64,000 nt of DNA from Paludibaculum fermentans (GCF_015277775.1 NZ_CP063849.1:6649501-6713500), one strand, 5' to 3'. Positions 38,428-47,816 are shown, counted from the first letter of the stretch. Translations and numbers: made by a program. Notes: generated by a model from the sequence alone, not told the origin.

Positions 38428-39231
38428 CTAGTATTGCGAGCGCGTGGCCGGGTTTGGCGCCGAGATCCCAACCGAGTCCAGCAACTGCCTTGCGCCGGCT
38501 TCCATGAGTCCGATCTCCGTCGGCAACTGGAACAACAGAAAGCCCTTCTGCTGGAACGCCTCCACTTGCGCCGCATTGCCGGCGGGCCGGCCCAGGAACT
38601 TACCGTGCTTCTGTGCGGCGGCGGCAATCTTGTCGATCGCCTCCAGTAGTTCGGGCGCATCCTGGCGGCCGCGCAGCCCCAGTGAGAACGACAGGTCGCT
38701 GGTTCCGATGAAGATGATGTCGACGCCTGGCGTCGCGCAGATCTCGTCGATATGCTCCAGCGCGGCCGCCTCTTCCACCACGCACATCACGGCTACGTTG
38801 CGGTCGGCTGAATCGTAGTAGTTGCCCGGCTCCGGCCACGTGCGGACCGCATTGCCGGCGCCCGATCCACGCCGTCCCAGCGGCGGATAGTGGCATGCGT
38901 CGGCCGCGCGTTGAGAGAGTTCCGGCGTCGTCGTAAACGGGAAGATCACCCCGGTCACACCCTGATCCAGCACCCGCTTGGCCGTCCAGTATTCGATGAC
39001 AGGCACACGGGCAAAGACCTGCGCCGGCAGGCCGCGCGTACCCAACACCATGACTCGCAAAGTCTCCAGGGTAATGGGCGAATGCTCCATCTCGATCCAG
39101 AGGAAATGGAAGCCAAGGTTGGCCAGATGGGCCGCGGCCTCGACCGATGGAGTAGTGATGGTGGCCGCAAAAACGGGCTGGCCCGCACGAAGGCGGGCCA
39201 GTACGGGAAATGGATGAGAAGAAGACGTCAC
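38428..39231 (-). CDS. HpcH/HpaI-family aldolase
   Basis: A 267-residue class II aldolase of the HpcH/HpaI family, which cleaves or forms 2-keto-3-deoxy acids with pyruvate and a divalent metal. Visible motifs are [11 protein letters not shown] near residue 42, [24 protein letters not shown] and the metal-binding [14 protein letters not shown] followed by [13 protein letters not shown]. The exact substrate (HKHD, rhamnonate or other) cannot be told apart by sequence alone. Overlaps the ald stop by 4 nt, and both make or use pyruvate. Confidence 0.9.
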   Translation of the reverse strand: MTSSSHPFPVLARLRAGQPVFAATITTPSVEAAAHLANLGFHFLWIEMEHSPITLETLRVMVLGTRGLPAQVFARVPVIEYWTAKRVLDQGVTGVIFPFTTTPELSQRAADACHYPPLGRRGSGAGNAVRTWPEPGNYYDSADRNVAVMCVVEEAAALEHIDEICATPGVDIIFIGTSDLSFSLGLRGRQDAPELLEAIDKIAAAAQKHGKFLGRPAGNAAQVEAFQQKGFLLFQLPTEIGLMEAGARQLLDSVGISAPNPATRSQY

Positions 39232-40340
39232 AGCAACGATTGTAAATCGGTGCAGGGGATGTTCTGGCTTTCGGCGACACCAGGATACGTGACATGCCCC
39301 TTGTAGGTGTTCACACCCAACGCGAGGGCGGGGTTCTCCGCAATCGCTTTGGCGACGCCCTTGTTCGCCAACTGCAGCAAATACGGTAGCGTGGCGTTAT
39401 TCAGGCCATAGGTGGACGTGTGGGGCACGGCCGCCGGCATGTTCGACACGCAGTAGTGCAGCACGTTGTCGACGTAGTAGACCGGGTCGGTGTGCGTCGT
39501 CGCATGGGAGGTTTCGCAGCAACCGCCCTGGTCGATCGCGACGTCGACAATCACCGCGCCGCGCTTCATGAGCGGCAGCATGTCGCGCCGCACGAGGCGC
39601 GGAGCGGAGGCGCCGGGGATCAGCACAGCGCCGATGACCAGGTCAGCCGTGCGCAGGGACTCGCGGATCGTCCAAAGGTTCGAAGCCAGCGTGATGACGC
39701 CGCCATTATAGATGTCGTCCAGCTCGCGCAGCCGGTTCAGGTTGCGGTCGATGATGGTCACGTTCGCGCCCAGGCCGAAAGCCATCTTGGCCGCGTTATG
39801 GCCGACGATGCCGCCGCCCAGTACCACAACATTGGCGGGAGCCACGCCCGGGATGCCGCCCAGCAGCACGCCGCGGCCTCCGTTCGGTGCTTCCAGATAC
39901 TGCGCGCCGATTTGCACGGACATGCGGCCGGCCACTTCGCTCATCGGCGTCAGCAGCGGCAGCGAGCCGTCCTTTTCCTGGATGGTTTCATACGCGACGC
40001 CGGTGACCTTGGTCTCCACCAGTTTCTGCGTAAGATCCGGCAGCGGAGCCAGATGCAAGTATGTGAAGAGCGTCAGCCCTTCGCGGAAAAAGCCGTATTC
40101 CGAGCTCTGCGGCTCCTTCACTTTGGTGACAATGTCCGCCTGGTTCCAGACATCGGCCGCGGTGGGCACAATGCGTGCCCCGGCTTCCACATACTCTTCG
40201 TCGGTAATCGACGAGAGGTGTCCGGCGCGGGTTTGAACGATCACCTGATGACCCGATTCCAGCAACGCGGTAACGCCGTGAGGAACCAGGCCGACCCGGG
40301 ATTCATGGTCTTTTACTTCACGAGGAACGCCAATGATCAT
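39228..40340 (-). CDS. ald: Alanine dehydrogenase
   Basis: The 370-residue NAD-dependent enzyme interconverts L-alanine and pyruvate plus ammonia. The start [20 protein letters not shown] is diagnostic. [14 protein letters not shown] carries the substrate-binding His. The Rossmann motif is [17 protein letters not shown] (about 170-186). [19 protein letters not shown] and [20 protein letters not shown] complete the match. It starts within the last 4 nt of the peptidoglycan-binding protein gene and overlaps the aldolase gene, so three genes are translationally chained. Confidence 0.97.
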   Translation of the reverse strand: MIIGVPREVKDHESRVGLVPHGVTALLESGHQVIVQTRAGHLSSITDEEYVEAGARIVPTAADVWNQADIVTKVKEPQSSEYGFFREGLTLFTYLHLAPLPDLTQKLVETKVTGVAYETIQEKDGSLPLLTPMSEVAGRMSVQIGAQYLEAPNGGRGVLLGGIPGVAPANVVVLGGGIVGHNAAKMAFGLGANVTIIDRNLNRLRELDDIYNGGVITLASNLWTIRESLRTADLVIGAVLIPGASAPRLVRRDMLPLMKRGAVIVDVAIDQGGCCETSHATTHTDPVYYVDNVLHYCVSNMPAAVPHTSTYGLNNATLPYLLQLANKGVAKAIAENPALALGVNTYKGHVTYPGVAESQNIPCTDLQSLL

Positions 40341-40918
40341 GGGAGTTTTCCTTCTGTTGCCGCCTTGGGCTGAACCGGAGCCGCGGTCTGTGGCGGAGGT
40401 TCCCGTTTTGGACCGAGCCCCAAGGCGATTAGCGTGAGCGAATCAAGCTTGCCCCGTCCGGACATATTGTTGATGTTCTGGTCTTCCTGGAACTTCTTCA
40501 ATGCTTCCGTGGATTCAGGACCCCAAACGCCGTTTACATCGACGTTGTAGCCCTTCTCCGTCAGTGCCTGTTGAATCTCCCGGACGCGGTCTTCACCGGG
40601 CTGCTGCTGCGTCATCCGTCTAGGTGCGACGGCCTTGCGCTGGGCCAGCGTCCCTTTCTTGCCGGAGGCAGACTTCGTGGCAGCCGACTTCGATGCGCCG
40701 CTCTTGGCCGCCGGAGCTTTGGAAGCAGCGGACTTCGACGGTGCAGTCTTACCGGCCGCAGCCTTGCCCGCCGGCGTTTTGGAGGCCGGAGCCTTGGCTA
40801 CTGGTTTCTTCTGCGCGAGGGAGAAATCCGGAAAGCTGATGGAGAGAAGCAACGCAAATGGGATGAACAGCAAACGAGGCGGCTTCACGATTGAAGGATA
40901 GCAAAGAGAATCGAGCAT
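40337..40918 (-). CDS. Exported protein with Lys/Ala-rich linker and peptidoglycan-binding domain
   Basis: About 193 residues from the chosen ATG at 40918. The frame is open further upstream, but this Met precedes a signal-like segment ([16 protein letters not shown] ending SLAQ). A low-complexity tract of about 60 residues with repeated A-K-S/T-P units follows, as in [23 protein letters not shown]_binding_1 domain (about 100-165) ends the ordered part: [21 protein letters not shown] and [14 protein letters not shown]. It probably anchors to the cell wall or acts as a cell-wall sensor. A GTG at 40888 is an alternative start. A perfect TATAAT and a 12-bp inverted repeat lie upstream. Confidence 0.75.
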   Translation of the reverse strand: MLDSLCYPSIVKPPRLLFIPFALLLSISFPDFSLAQKKPVAKAPASKTPAGKAAAGKTAPSKSAASKAPAAKSGASKSAATKSASGKKGTLAQRKAVAPRRMTQQQPGEDRVREIQQALTEKGYNVDVNGVWGPESTEALKKFQEDQNINNMSGRGKLDSLTLIALGLGPKREPPPQTAAPVQPKAATEGKLP

Positions 40919-40967
40919 GGACACCACAAAGAAAGCATCCCCTGCCGCGGGTGCCAGGAGTTTAGGG

Positions 40968-41035
40968 GGAGCGGGAGGGGGGCGGATGGGGGAATATCCC
41001 TCCCGCTCCTGGCGGGTGGTGGAGCCTCTATTATA
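40968..41035 (-). promoter_or_regulatory. TATAAT box and leader hairpin upstream of the peptidoglycan-binding gene
   Basis: On the reverse strand TATAAT occupies 41035-41030, with no good -35 box at the right distance. The predicted leader contains a perfect 12-bp inverted repeat, GGAGCGGGAGGG at 40968-40979 with its complement at 40998-41009. A second pairing, CCAGGAG/CTCCTGG (40954-40960 with 41006-41012), would compete with it. Mutually exclusive hairpins suggest attenuation, but this is inference. Confidence 0.4.
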
Positions 41036-41159
41036 CGCAGATCGATATCGCTCTGAAAGAGTCAAAATGAGACGAAAGTGATAAAAAACTCCCGAATTCC
41101 TGGCTCACGACGGAATGGCCGTACCAAAACGTACGGTATTGGTCCTGGCCGGCCCTTCG

Positions 41160-41927
41160 CTAGTTTTCTGGCGAAGGCATACCGGGCAGAGGGAGCGTCG
41201 GATCGGCCACAAATCTCATGTAGGCCGCGCATGCTTCTTGTGCTGGAGCATCCATCAACAACTGGCCGTGGTGCAGCCAGATCGCCCGGTCGCAAAACTC
41301 CAGAACCGTCTCCGGGCTGTGCGACACGCAAAGCAGGGTTTTGCCCTCGTCCCGGAGTTCGGCGATGCGCGTATGGCATTTGCGCTGGAACGCGGCGTCG
41401 CCCACTCCTAACACCTCGTCAATGATGACGATAGCCGGATCGCAGTGCACGGCGATGGAGAACGCCAGGCGCAGCGACATGCCCATGGAGTAGGTGCGCA
41501 ACGGCTCGTGGATGAACTCGGCAATCTCAGAGAACTCGAGGATGGAATCGTAACGCTGGCGCACCTGGGCTTTGGTCATGCCCAGCATAGCGGAGTTCAG
41601 ATACAAGTTCTCATGGCCCGTCAGGTCCATATGGAAGCCGGACCCGAGTTCGAGCAGGGGCGCAATGGATCCATGAACTTCGACGGAGCCTTCGTCGGGT
41701 TGGGCGAGACCGCAGACCAGGCTGAGCAGCGTGCTCTTGCCCGCGCCGTTGGCACCGATCAGCGCAATGCTCTCTCGCGCCTCGACTTCGAATGAGACAT
41801 TTCGCAGTGCATAGAAGCCCTCTTTGCCGGGCTTCGAGGTGAACTGGCGAAGCCGGTCCCTCAGCACCATGCGCGGTTTGCGGTGCTGGAAGATCTTCGA
41901 TGCGTTCTTGATGCTGATCAGGCTCAT
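41160..41927 (-). CDS. ABC transporter ATP-binding protein, polysaccharide export (Wzt-like)
   Basis: A 255-residue ATPase with Walker A GANGAGKST (58-66), signature YSMGMSLRLAFSIAV and Walker B AIVIIDEVLGVGD. The 'YSMGM' signature and an N-terminal extension before the core strand (KIFQHRKPRMVLRDRL) are typical of exporters of O-antigen, capsule or teichoic acid. The C-terminal carbohydrate-binding domain of some Wzt proteins is missing, so chain-length recognition may lie elsewhere. It follows the permease by 1 nt and the pair forms the exporter. Confidence 0.92.
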   Translation of the reverse strand: MSLISIKNASKIFQHRKPRMVLRDRLRQFTSKPGKEGFYALRNVSFEVEARESIALIGANGAGKSTLLSLVCGLAQPDEGSVEVHGSIAPLLELGSGFHMDLTGHENLYLNSAMLGMTKAQVRQRYDSILEFSEIAEFIHEPLRTYSMGMSLRLAFSIAVHCDPAIVIIDEVLGVGDAAFQRKCHTRIAELRDEGKTLLCVSHSPETVLEFCDRAIWLHHGQLLMDAPAQEACAAYMRFVADPTLPLPGMPSPEN

Positions 41928-41928
41928 G

Positions 41929-42690
41929 CTACAGGTACTCGTAGAAACGCTTCTCCGCCCGCCGGAAGATGGTGAAGCCCAGCCCCATCGAGACGGCGGA
42001 GACCAACGCGAGCTTGATGAGCAACCGCGCGGAAGGGGCGGCGCCGCCCAGAATGATTGTCTGGGTCGCCAGGATCAGGGCGGCCACCGGGTTGTACTGA
42101 TAGAGATCCCGGAAGTCGACAGGCACGTTATCGAAGGTGTAGACGATGGGCACAATCCAGAAGAGCAATAAGTTGATTGATTCCACTACGTAGCGGACGT
42201 CGCGCACGAACAGGTTCATCGCCGACGAGGCCAGCCCCAGGCCGATGAGGAACATGATCTCCAGCCCCCACACCACGGGCAGCCAGAGCCAGTTGATGTT
42301 CACGGACAGGCCGGAAATGAGCACGAAGAATAACAGCAACCCCAACTGAATCAATAGATGCGTCAGGTTGGAGAGGATCGAGGCGATGGGGATGATCTCG
42401 CGCTTCATGGGGATGCGCTTGATGATGGCCACATTCTCGATCAGCGAGTTGGTCGCCGAGAGCCAGGCTATCGTGAAGAAATTGAACGGGATGAGCCCGC
42501 ATAGGAGATGGACGCTGAAGTGTGGCAGCGGCCTTGCCAGAATGCGGGTGAACACATACGTGTACACCGCCATCATCACCAGCGGGTTCAGCAGCGACCA
42601 GAAAACGCCCAGCGACATGTTGCGGTAGCGGACCTTGAAGTCCTTCGCCACCAGCTCACGCAGCAGAAATAGGTAGTCGCCGTTCCACAT
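41929..42690 (-). CDS. ABC-2 type polysaccharide export permease (Wzm-like)
   Basis: A 253-residue inner-membrane protein with about six hydrophobic segments. The N-terminal LLRELVAKDFKVRYRNMSLGVFWSLLNPL (seen as VKDFKVRYR-like AKDFKVRYRNMSLGVFW) is the family hallmark. LLFWIVPIVYTFDNVP and YQYNPVAALILATQTI fit the last helices. Works with the adjacent ATPase to move a lipid-linked glycan to the periplasm. Glycosyltransferase genes are not adjacent. galE upstream could supply UDP-galactose for the glycan. Confidence 0.92.
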   Translation of the reverse strand: MWNGDYLFLLRELVAKDFKVRYRNMSLGVFWSLLNPLVMMAVYTYVFTRILARPLPHFSVHLLCGLIPFNFFTIAWLSATNSLIENVAIIKRIPMKREIIPIASILSNLTHLLIQLGLLLFFVLISGLSVNINWLWLPVVWGLEIMFLIGLGLASSAMNLFVRDVRYVVESINLLLFWIVPIVYTFDNVPVDFRDLYQYNPVAALILATQTIILGGAAPSARLLIKLALVSAVSMGLGFTIFRRAEKRFYEYL

Positions 42691-42731
42691 GAAGTTACAA
42701 GAGGTTGCCGAATTCAGGTTAGCGCAGGCAA

Positions 42732-42763
42732 GCAGCGGCCAGCTATCCGAAGCTGGCCGCTGC
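42732..42763 (-). terminator. Perfect 13-bp hairpin after galE
   Basis: GCAGCGGCCAGCT (42732-42744) pairs exactly with 42751-42763 across a 6-nt loop, five bases beyond the galE stop. On the reverse strand the bases after it are TTGCC, so there is no real T-run. It could be a weak terminator or an mRNA-stabilising stem between galE and the exporter genes. Confidence 0.55.
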
Positions 42764-42767
42764 CTCT

Positions 42768-43754
42768 TTACGCCAACTGCCTGGGCAGATGCTGGTGCTG
42801 CCAGGCCCAGGCGCTTCCGACGATCTGCTCCAGCGATGAGAGCTGCGGTTTCCAGCCCAGCAGGTGGGCGGCGCTGCTGGCGTCGGCCACCAGGGCGGCT
42901 GGATCACCGTCCCGGCGAGGCGCCATGCGGACCGGCACCCGCAGTCCCGAGACCTGCTCCACCATATCCACCATCTGGCGGACGCTGAGCCCGCAGCCGG
43001 TGCCGAGGTTCAGTTTCATCGAGCCGTTGCCGCTCCCCAGTTTGTGCAGGGCCAGCACATGCGCCCGGGCCAGGTCGCTCACATGGACATAGTCGCGCAG
43101 GCAAGTGCCATCCGGAGTGGGGAAGTCATCGCCGAAGACATGCAGGGCCTCGCGCTGGCCCATGGCCGCCTCGATGATGCTGGGGATGAGGTGCGTCTCG
43201 GGCGTGTGAAACTCACCCGTCTCGCCGTCGGGATCGCAGCCGGCGGCGTTGAAGTAGCGCAGGGCGGCGTAGCGAAAGCCGTGGCAAGCCGCAAACCAGT
43301 GCAGCGCGAGCTCGACCATCTTCTTCGACTCGCCATACGGACTCATCGGGTTCTGGGGCGCGTCCTCCCGGATGGGGAGGCTGTCCGGAGTCCCGTAAGT
43401 CGCACAGGAAGAAGAAAAAACTATGTCCTTGACGCCGTGATCCAGCATCACGCGCAGGAGATTCAGGCTGCCTTCCACGTTGTTGCGGAAGTAGCGCACA
43501 GGTTCGGTCATGGACTCGCCGACGTAGGCAAGCGCCGCGAAATGCATGACGGCCTGAGGTTGATGTGACCGGAAGACCCGGCGAAGCGCCGCTTCGTCAG
43601 TGAGGTCTGCGACCTCCAGCGGGCCCCATTTGGCGGCCCAATCGTGTCCCCGGAAGAGATTGTCCACGACTACGACTTCATGCCCCGCCTGACTGAGGGC
43701 CTTGGCGGCGTGGGAACCAACGTACCCCGCGCCCCCCGTTAGAAGTACTTTCAT
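42768..43754 (-). CDS. galE: UDP-glucose 4-epimerase
   Basis: The 328-residue extended SDR enzyme interconverts UDP-glucose and UDP-galactose using bound NAD. The start is the Met at 43754 (MKVLLTGGAGYVGSHAAKAL), which gives the Rossmann glycine motif GGAGYVGSH. The catalytic Ser/Tyr/Lys are in FSSSCATYGTP and SPYGESKKMVE. PDGTCLRDYVHVSDLARAH is a GalE hallmark. An in-frame upstream Met would add seven residues. The neighbouring Wzm/Wzt pair suggests use in surface glycan synthesis. Confidence 0.95.
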   Translation of the reverse strand: MKVLLTGGAGYVGSHAAKALSQAGHEVVVVDNLFRGHDWAAKWGPLEVADLTDEAALRRVFRSHQPQAVMHFAALAYVGESMTEPVRYFRNNVEGSLNLLRVMLDHGVKDIVFSSSCATYGTPDSLPIREDAPQNPMSPYGESKKMVELALHWFAACHGFRYAALRYFNAAGCDPDGETGEFHTPETHLIPSIIEAAMGQREALHVFGDDFPTPDGTCLRDYVHVSDLARAHVLALHKLGSGNGSMKLNLGTGCGLSVRQMVDMVEQVSGLRVPVRMAPRRDGDPAALVADASSAAHLLGWKPQLSSLEQIVGSAWAWQHQHLPRQLA

Positions 43755-43826
43755 CGGCGAGAAGACTCTACGCACCCATGGTAACCCGAAGGGGGCGTTC
43801 CGTTACGCCCATCTGTCCACAAAACA

Positions 43827-43862
43827 AAGGCCGCCGCATCCCGCGGGAGATGCGGCGGCCTT
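43827..43862 (-). terminator. Terminator of the M20-EamA-HtrA operon
   Basis: A perfect 14-bp stem (43827-43840 with 43849-43862) with an 8-nt loop lies 21 nt past the htrA stop. On the reverse strand the stem ends in TT and TGTTTT follows. T4 on the plus side means it could work in both directions. Confidence 0.88.
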
Positions 43863-43883
43863 TTCTGCGTCGGCTGGAAAAGC

Positions 43884-45497
43884 CTAGTTCTGGGGGACAG
43901 TGCCCGGCAGGTAGATGCCTGCCCAGCTGATATCCGTTCGGTTGCCCGGAGCGGAAGTGGGCCTCATTACCCGGAAAGCGACCGGAGCGCCCGGTTTCAG
44001 ACTGCTGAGAATCGCCTTCACGTCTTCGAAGCTGGACACCGGCCGGCGATTGATGCTGGCCAGGACGTCCTTCTCCTTGATCCCGATCTCCTCGGCGGCC
44101 GAACCGTCTTCCACGGTGGTGACCATGACGCCGCTGGGGAAGTCGTACTTCATCTCCTTGCGCTCAGCCGGGGTGAGGGATCTCACACCGAAACCAAAGC
44201 GAGGCGTGGTCATGGAGGGTTTTTCGGCGCCAGGTTCGGTCATCTCACGACGCAGGCCGGCGAGTTGCGGGTCGTCCTTGAAGACCTCCTCTCGGTCGCC
44301 AATGACCACTTTCTTGTCCATCTTCTGGCCTTCGCGGTCGAGACCGATGGTCACTTCCGTGCCGGCCGGCATCTCGGAAACGCGGCTCACCAGGTCGTCG
44401 CCATCCTTGATCGGGTGGCCGTTCAGCGAGAGCAGCACATCTTCACCCTTCAGTCCGGCTTTCTGCGCCGGGCCGTTGGTGGTGACGGACTCGATAATGA
44501 CGCCGTTCTTGAAGCCCAGAGCCTTCAGCGTCATTTCCATGGACGTCTGGTTGCGCGGGAACTTGATGCCGATGGAGCCGCGCGAAACTTTACCAGACTG
44601 GATGATCTGGTTGTAGCTGCGGACAGCCGTATTCACAGGCAGGGCGAAACCAATGCCCTGGTAGCCGCCCGAGGAGGTGGCGATCATCGTATTGATGCCG
44701 ATGACGTCGCCGTTGATGTTCACCAGCGGGCCGCCGGAGTTGCCGGGGTTGATCGCCGCGTCGGTCTGGATAAATCGTTGGAACTGCTGGGGTGAGATGT
44801 CGCGGCCGGTGGCCGATACGATGCCGGCGGTCACCGAGGTCTCGAGCCCGAACGGAGCTCCGATGGCCACGGCCCAATCGCCTACCTGGACGCTCTCTGA
44901 GTTGCCGACCTTGATGGCCTGCAGCGGCCGGCCGGCGTCGATCTTCAAAACCGCGATGTCGATTTCCGGATCGGAGCCGATGAGCTTCGCCTTGTAATCC
45001 GTCTTATCGCCGGTGAGGCGAACCTTGATGTGATCGGCCTGCTCCACGACGTGCAGGTTCGTCATGATGTAGCCGTTCTTGTCGACGATGAAACCGGAGC
45101 CGGAGCCTTCCCGCTTGCGCGGCGCTTCGCCTCCGAAGGGGGAGCCGAAGAAGCGCTGCAACGGATCGGCCTGGCTGTTGCTGTCTTCATCATCGTCCTG
45201 CGGCGCGACATGGGGATTGCGGCGCTTATTGGATGTTTGCGTCTGCTTTGGCGTGTAATCGGTGGCGATGAAGACCACCGACGGCTCTAGCATCTGCGCC
45301 AGTTTGGTGAATTCATTGGACAACTTCTTCACCGGGGGCAGAGCGAGCGGAGTCGCGTCCGGCGCCACGGCCTGTCCCTTGGCGGCGCTGACGCCAACGG
45401 TCAGCGCATTGCCGACAAGGACGAGGGCGGCGACGGCAAGCAGTGCCATGTTCATCGTAAAGAGCTTTTGCTGGCGGAACTTGTCAAACCAACGCAT
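43884..45497 (-). CDS. HtrA/Deg-family periplasmic serine protease
   Basis: The 537-residue protein is anchored by one hydrophobic segment (about 14-38, NMALLAVAALVLVGNALTVG). The trypsin-like domain has His149 (TNLHVVEQ), Asp180 (DPEIDIAVLKI) and Ser254 (NPGNSGGPL). Two PDZ domains follow (about 335-400, KAGLKGEDVLLSLNGHPI; and about 440-530, AAEEIGIKEKDVLASINRRP). An acidic, Gln/Ser-rich loop (about 82-120) precedes the protease core. Such proteins degrade or refold damaged envelope proteins. It is third in a minus-strand run with the EamA transporter and M20 peptidase, 37 nt behind the former. DegP, DegQ and DegS types cannot be told apart with certainty. Confidence 0.95.
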   Translation of the reverse strand: MRWFDKFRQQKLFTMNMALLAVAALVLVGNALTVGVSAAKGQAVAPDATPLALPPVKKLSNEFTKLAQMLEPSVVFIATDYTPKQTQTSNKRRNPHVAPQDDDEDSNSQADPLQRFFGSPFGGEAPRKREGSGSGFIVDKNGYIMTNLHVVEQADHIKVRLTGDKTDYKAKLIGSDPEIDIAVLKIDAGRPLQAIKVGNSESVQVGDWAVAIGAPFGLETSVTAGIVSATGRDISPQQFQRFIQTDAAINPGNSGGPLVNINGDVIGINTMIATSSGGYQGIGFALPVNTAVRSYNQIIQSGKVSRGSIGIKFPRNQTSMEMTLKALGFKNGVIIESVTTNGPAQKAGLKGEDVLLSLNGHPIKDGDDLVSRVSEMPAGTEVTIGLDREGQKMDKKVVIGDREEVFKDDPQLAGLRREMTEPGAEKPSMTTPRFGFGVRSLTPAERKEMKYDFPSGVMVTTVEDGSAAEEIGIKEKDVLASINRRPVSSFEDVKAILSSLKPGAPVAFRVMRPTSAPGNRTDISWAGIYLPGTVPQN

Positions 45498-45534
45498 AGA
45501 ACTTCCTTGTTGAATCTTTCCAGTGGTGCGACCG

Positions 45535-46434
45535 TTACCCCTCTTGATGTCTGGAGGGTGGCGCGGGTTTCACTTCTACCAATACGATACCTGACAAGAT
45601 CAGGCCTGCACCGGTCAACGACCGCACCGTCCAGGCTTCGCCGGCCGCTACCCAGGCCGTGAGGCCCGCGAAAACGGGTTCCAGGGCAAAGATCAGTGCG
45701 GCGCGGGTGGCCGATGTATGCTGCTGAGCCCAAGTATAAAGCAGAAACGAGAGCGCAGTCGCCAGGACGGCCGTGACGATGACGCCGAATAGCAGCCGGG
45801 GCGACCAGGCAATATGGGGTGTCTCCATGGTGGCGGCGGCCAGCCAGGAGAAAGCGGCCACGCCGGCGACCTGAAAGAGACTCAAACGCTCGTAGTCCAT
45901 CTTCCTCGTATAGTGCGCCACCGATAGCATGTGCGCCGTGAAGGCCACCGCGCAGCCTACCGTGAGAATATCTCCTGCATTTAGATGGAGATCCCAGTCG
46001 CCGGACGTCATCAGGGCCGTGCCGGCGGTAGCCGCGGCCGCGCCGGCGATCTCCGCCAACCGCGGCATACTCCTATTGACGAGAGAAGCGCCCAAAGGTA
46101 CCAGCACGATGTACAACCCGGTGATGAAGGCCGACTTGGAGGCGGTGGTCAGGCGCAGGCCCGCCGTTTGCAGGGCATAGCCGAGAAAGAGCAGGAAGGC
46201 GCATTGCACCCCGCCCACCCAGTTGACGGGCTGCTTGCGGGTGAGCCGGCCGCGCAACACGGCGGCCAGGATGATGCCGGCGAGACTGAAGCGCAACGCC
46301 AGGAAAAGAAAAGTCGAAGAGTCCAGCAGTGCCTCTTTGACAACGACAAACGTAGCGCCCCAAATGAATGCGATGCCGGCTAATGCCAAATCGGCCCGCA
46401 CATGGCGGGCTGGTCCGGACTTGGCGGTCTTCAT
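45535..46434 (-). CDS. EamA/DMT-family membrane transporter
   Basis: A 299-residue inner-membrane protein with ten predicted hydrophobic segments in two EamA repeats. The repeats are about 14-143 (LALAGIAFIWGATFVVVKEA) and about 158-290 (GCAVAFTAHMLSVAHYTR ... FALEPVFAGLTAWVAAGEAW). The end FALEPVFAGLTAW is typical for the second repeat. Drug/metabolite exporters of this family move amino acids, nucleotide sugars and other small molecules, and the substrate here is unknown. The start overlaps the M20 peptidase stop by 4 nt, so an amino-acid or peptide product is possible. Confidence 0.9.
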   Translation of the reverse strand: MKTAKSGPARHVRADLALAGIAFIWGATFVVVKEALLDSSTFLFLALRFSLAGIILAAVLRGRLTRKQPVNWVGGVQCAFLLFLGYALQTAGLRLTTASKSAFITGLYIVLVPLGASLVNRSMPRLAEIAGAAAATAGTALMTSGDWDLHLNAGDILTVGCAVAFTAHMLSVAHYTRKMDYERLSLFQVAGVAAFSWLAAATMETPHIAWSPRLLFGVIVTAVLATALSFLLYTWAQQHTSATRAALIFALEPVFAGLTAWVAAGEAWTVRSLTGAGLILSGIVLVEVKPAPPSRHQEG

Positions 46435-47720
46435 GCGGCAGGGGCGCTATCGGCCAACAAGAGGCACATCAAGAGGAAAGCGCGGCGCAATCCGAGGTCG
46501 CGGCCTTCCGGCGAGTACCATTCATTGACGGTGTGGGCGCCGCCGCCCTGGCCGCCGGCGCCGATCGAGATGGCCTGTAAGCCCATGGAAAGGGGGATGT
46601 TGGCGTCGGTGGAGGCGCAATCGAGATGCGATTTGATGCCGAGATGGGCGTCCACTGCCTCGACAAACCCGCAGATGGGGGATCCTTCGGCGAGGCGGCC
46701 GCCGGGCCGGGCTCCGGTTTCCTTCAGGCGGCCGGTGACGCGGCCGGAGACAGCGCGTTCGTTCTCGGCACGCAAAGCCCGCTCCAGGATGGCGGCCAGC
46801 GACTCGGAGAGCTCATCGAGGTCGCGGGCGGCTTCGGCCCGCAAGTCAACCTTTACCCGTGCGCTGGCGGGAATCGCATTGACGGTGGAGCCGCCTTCGA
46901 TGACCCCGAAATTCCAGGAGGACGGGCGCTGGCGCGGCGGCTCCTCCAGCCGGGTATCCGCATACCAGGTGATGGCGCGGGCCAGGGCGTGGATGGGATT
47001 GGCCGCACCGTGGTCCGACCACGAATGCCCGCCCGGGCCGGTGACCGTAATCTCAAACCGGCGGCAGGCCAGGGCTTCCACTGTGATGTGGTTGGTGCTG
47101 GGGCCGTCGAGCACCAACACGGCCCGCAGGCGCGAGGCGAATGGCGACTGGCGGCAAAGGAAACGCATCCCGCTGAGGTTGCCCTCGCCCTCTTCACCGA
47201 CGTTGGCGACCAGCAGCAGGTTGCCGAGCGGCAACTGGGGCTTGGGCTCCGTGGCGAGCGCTTTCGCGATGGCCAGCAGGGCGGTGAGGCCCGTTCCGTT
47301 GTCGGCGACACCGGGACCGCAGAAACGATCGCGGGCCTCGACGCGGATGTCTTCCGGGGTGCGCGGCGCGAGAACGGTATCCAGATGGGCTGTGACCGCG
47401 ACCAGGGGCGTGTTCTTTTCCGCCGGGCCCAGTTGGGCGGTGACGTTGCCGGCGCGGTCGATCTTCGCCTCCCAGCCGAGGGCATTGAACTGGGCGGCCA
47501 TCCACTCGGCGCGTTTCTGTTCCTGGAAGGTGGGCGCCGCGATTCGGCAAAGGGTGAGGTGCTGTTCGTCGATCCAGCGGCGTTCGCGCGCGAAGAAACG
47601 GAGCACTTCCCGCACGCCGGGACTGTTGGCCAGCCATTCGAGGGATTCGACGGCAGGGGGCAGGGCGTGGGTCTTTGCCGCCGGATTGCGCTTGCGCGCC
47701 AAGTCGATGGGACCCAGCAT
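46431..47720 (-). CDS. M20-family metallopeptidase
   Basis: A 429-residue two-zinc peptidase or amidohydrolase. Zinc ligands are placed in AVTAHLDTVLAP (His, Asp), GVADNGTGLTALLAIA (Asp), VANVGEEGEGNLSG (catalytic Glu and ligand Glu), and GGGAHTVNEWYSPEGRD (final His). The dimerisation domain includes RRFEITVTGPGGHSWSDHGAANP. This resembles peptidase T and related tripeptidases. No signal peptide is seen. It heads the minus-strand run with EamA and HtrA and is divergent from motA. Confidence 0.9.
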   Translation of the reverse strand: MLGPIDLARKRNPAAKTHALPPAVESLEWLANSPGVREVLRFFARERRWIDEQHLTLCRIAAPTFQEQKRAEWMAAQFNALGWEAKIDRAGNVTAQLGPAEKNTPLVAVTAHLDTVLAPRTPEDIRVEARDRFCGPGVADNGTGLTALLAIAKALATEPKPQLPLGNLLLVANVGEEGEGNLSGMRFLCRQSPFASRLRAVLVLDGPSTNHITVEALACRRFEITVTGPGGHSWSDHGAANPIHALARAITWYADTRLEEPPRQRPSSWNFGVIEGGSTVNAIPASARVKVDLRAEAARDLDELSESLAAILERALRAENERAVSGRVTGRLKETGARPGGRLAEGSPICGFVEAVDAHLGIKSHLDCASTDANIPLSMGLQAISIGAGGQGGGAHTVNEWYSPEGRDLGLRRAFLLMCLLLADSAPAA

Positions 47721-47789
47721 TCCATTCCAGTGTACATTGCCTGCTCAAACGCGCCTGAATGCGGCTTGAGAATGCGCGGTCCGGCGGGT

Positions 47790-47816
47790 TCAAGATCGGC
47801 GGGAACGGGCCGATAC
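47790..47816 (+). promoter_or_regulatory. Sigma-28 (FliA)-like promoter of motAB
   Basis: TCAAGATC (47790-47797), exactly 11 nt, then GCCGATAC (47809-47816). The -10 matches the flagellar consensus GCCGATAA at 7 of 8 positions and the -35 matches TAAAGTTT at 5 of 8. The motA ATG is 39 nt downstream. Confidence 0.7.

Noticed and set aside
41083-41136. Terminator after the Wzt-like gene
   Set aside because: A 6-bp stem at 41119-41136 and a T6 run at about 41085 on the reverse strand are too far apart to be a convincing intrinsic terminator.
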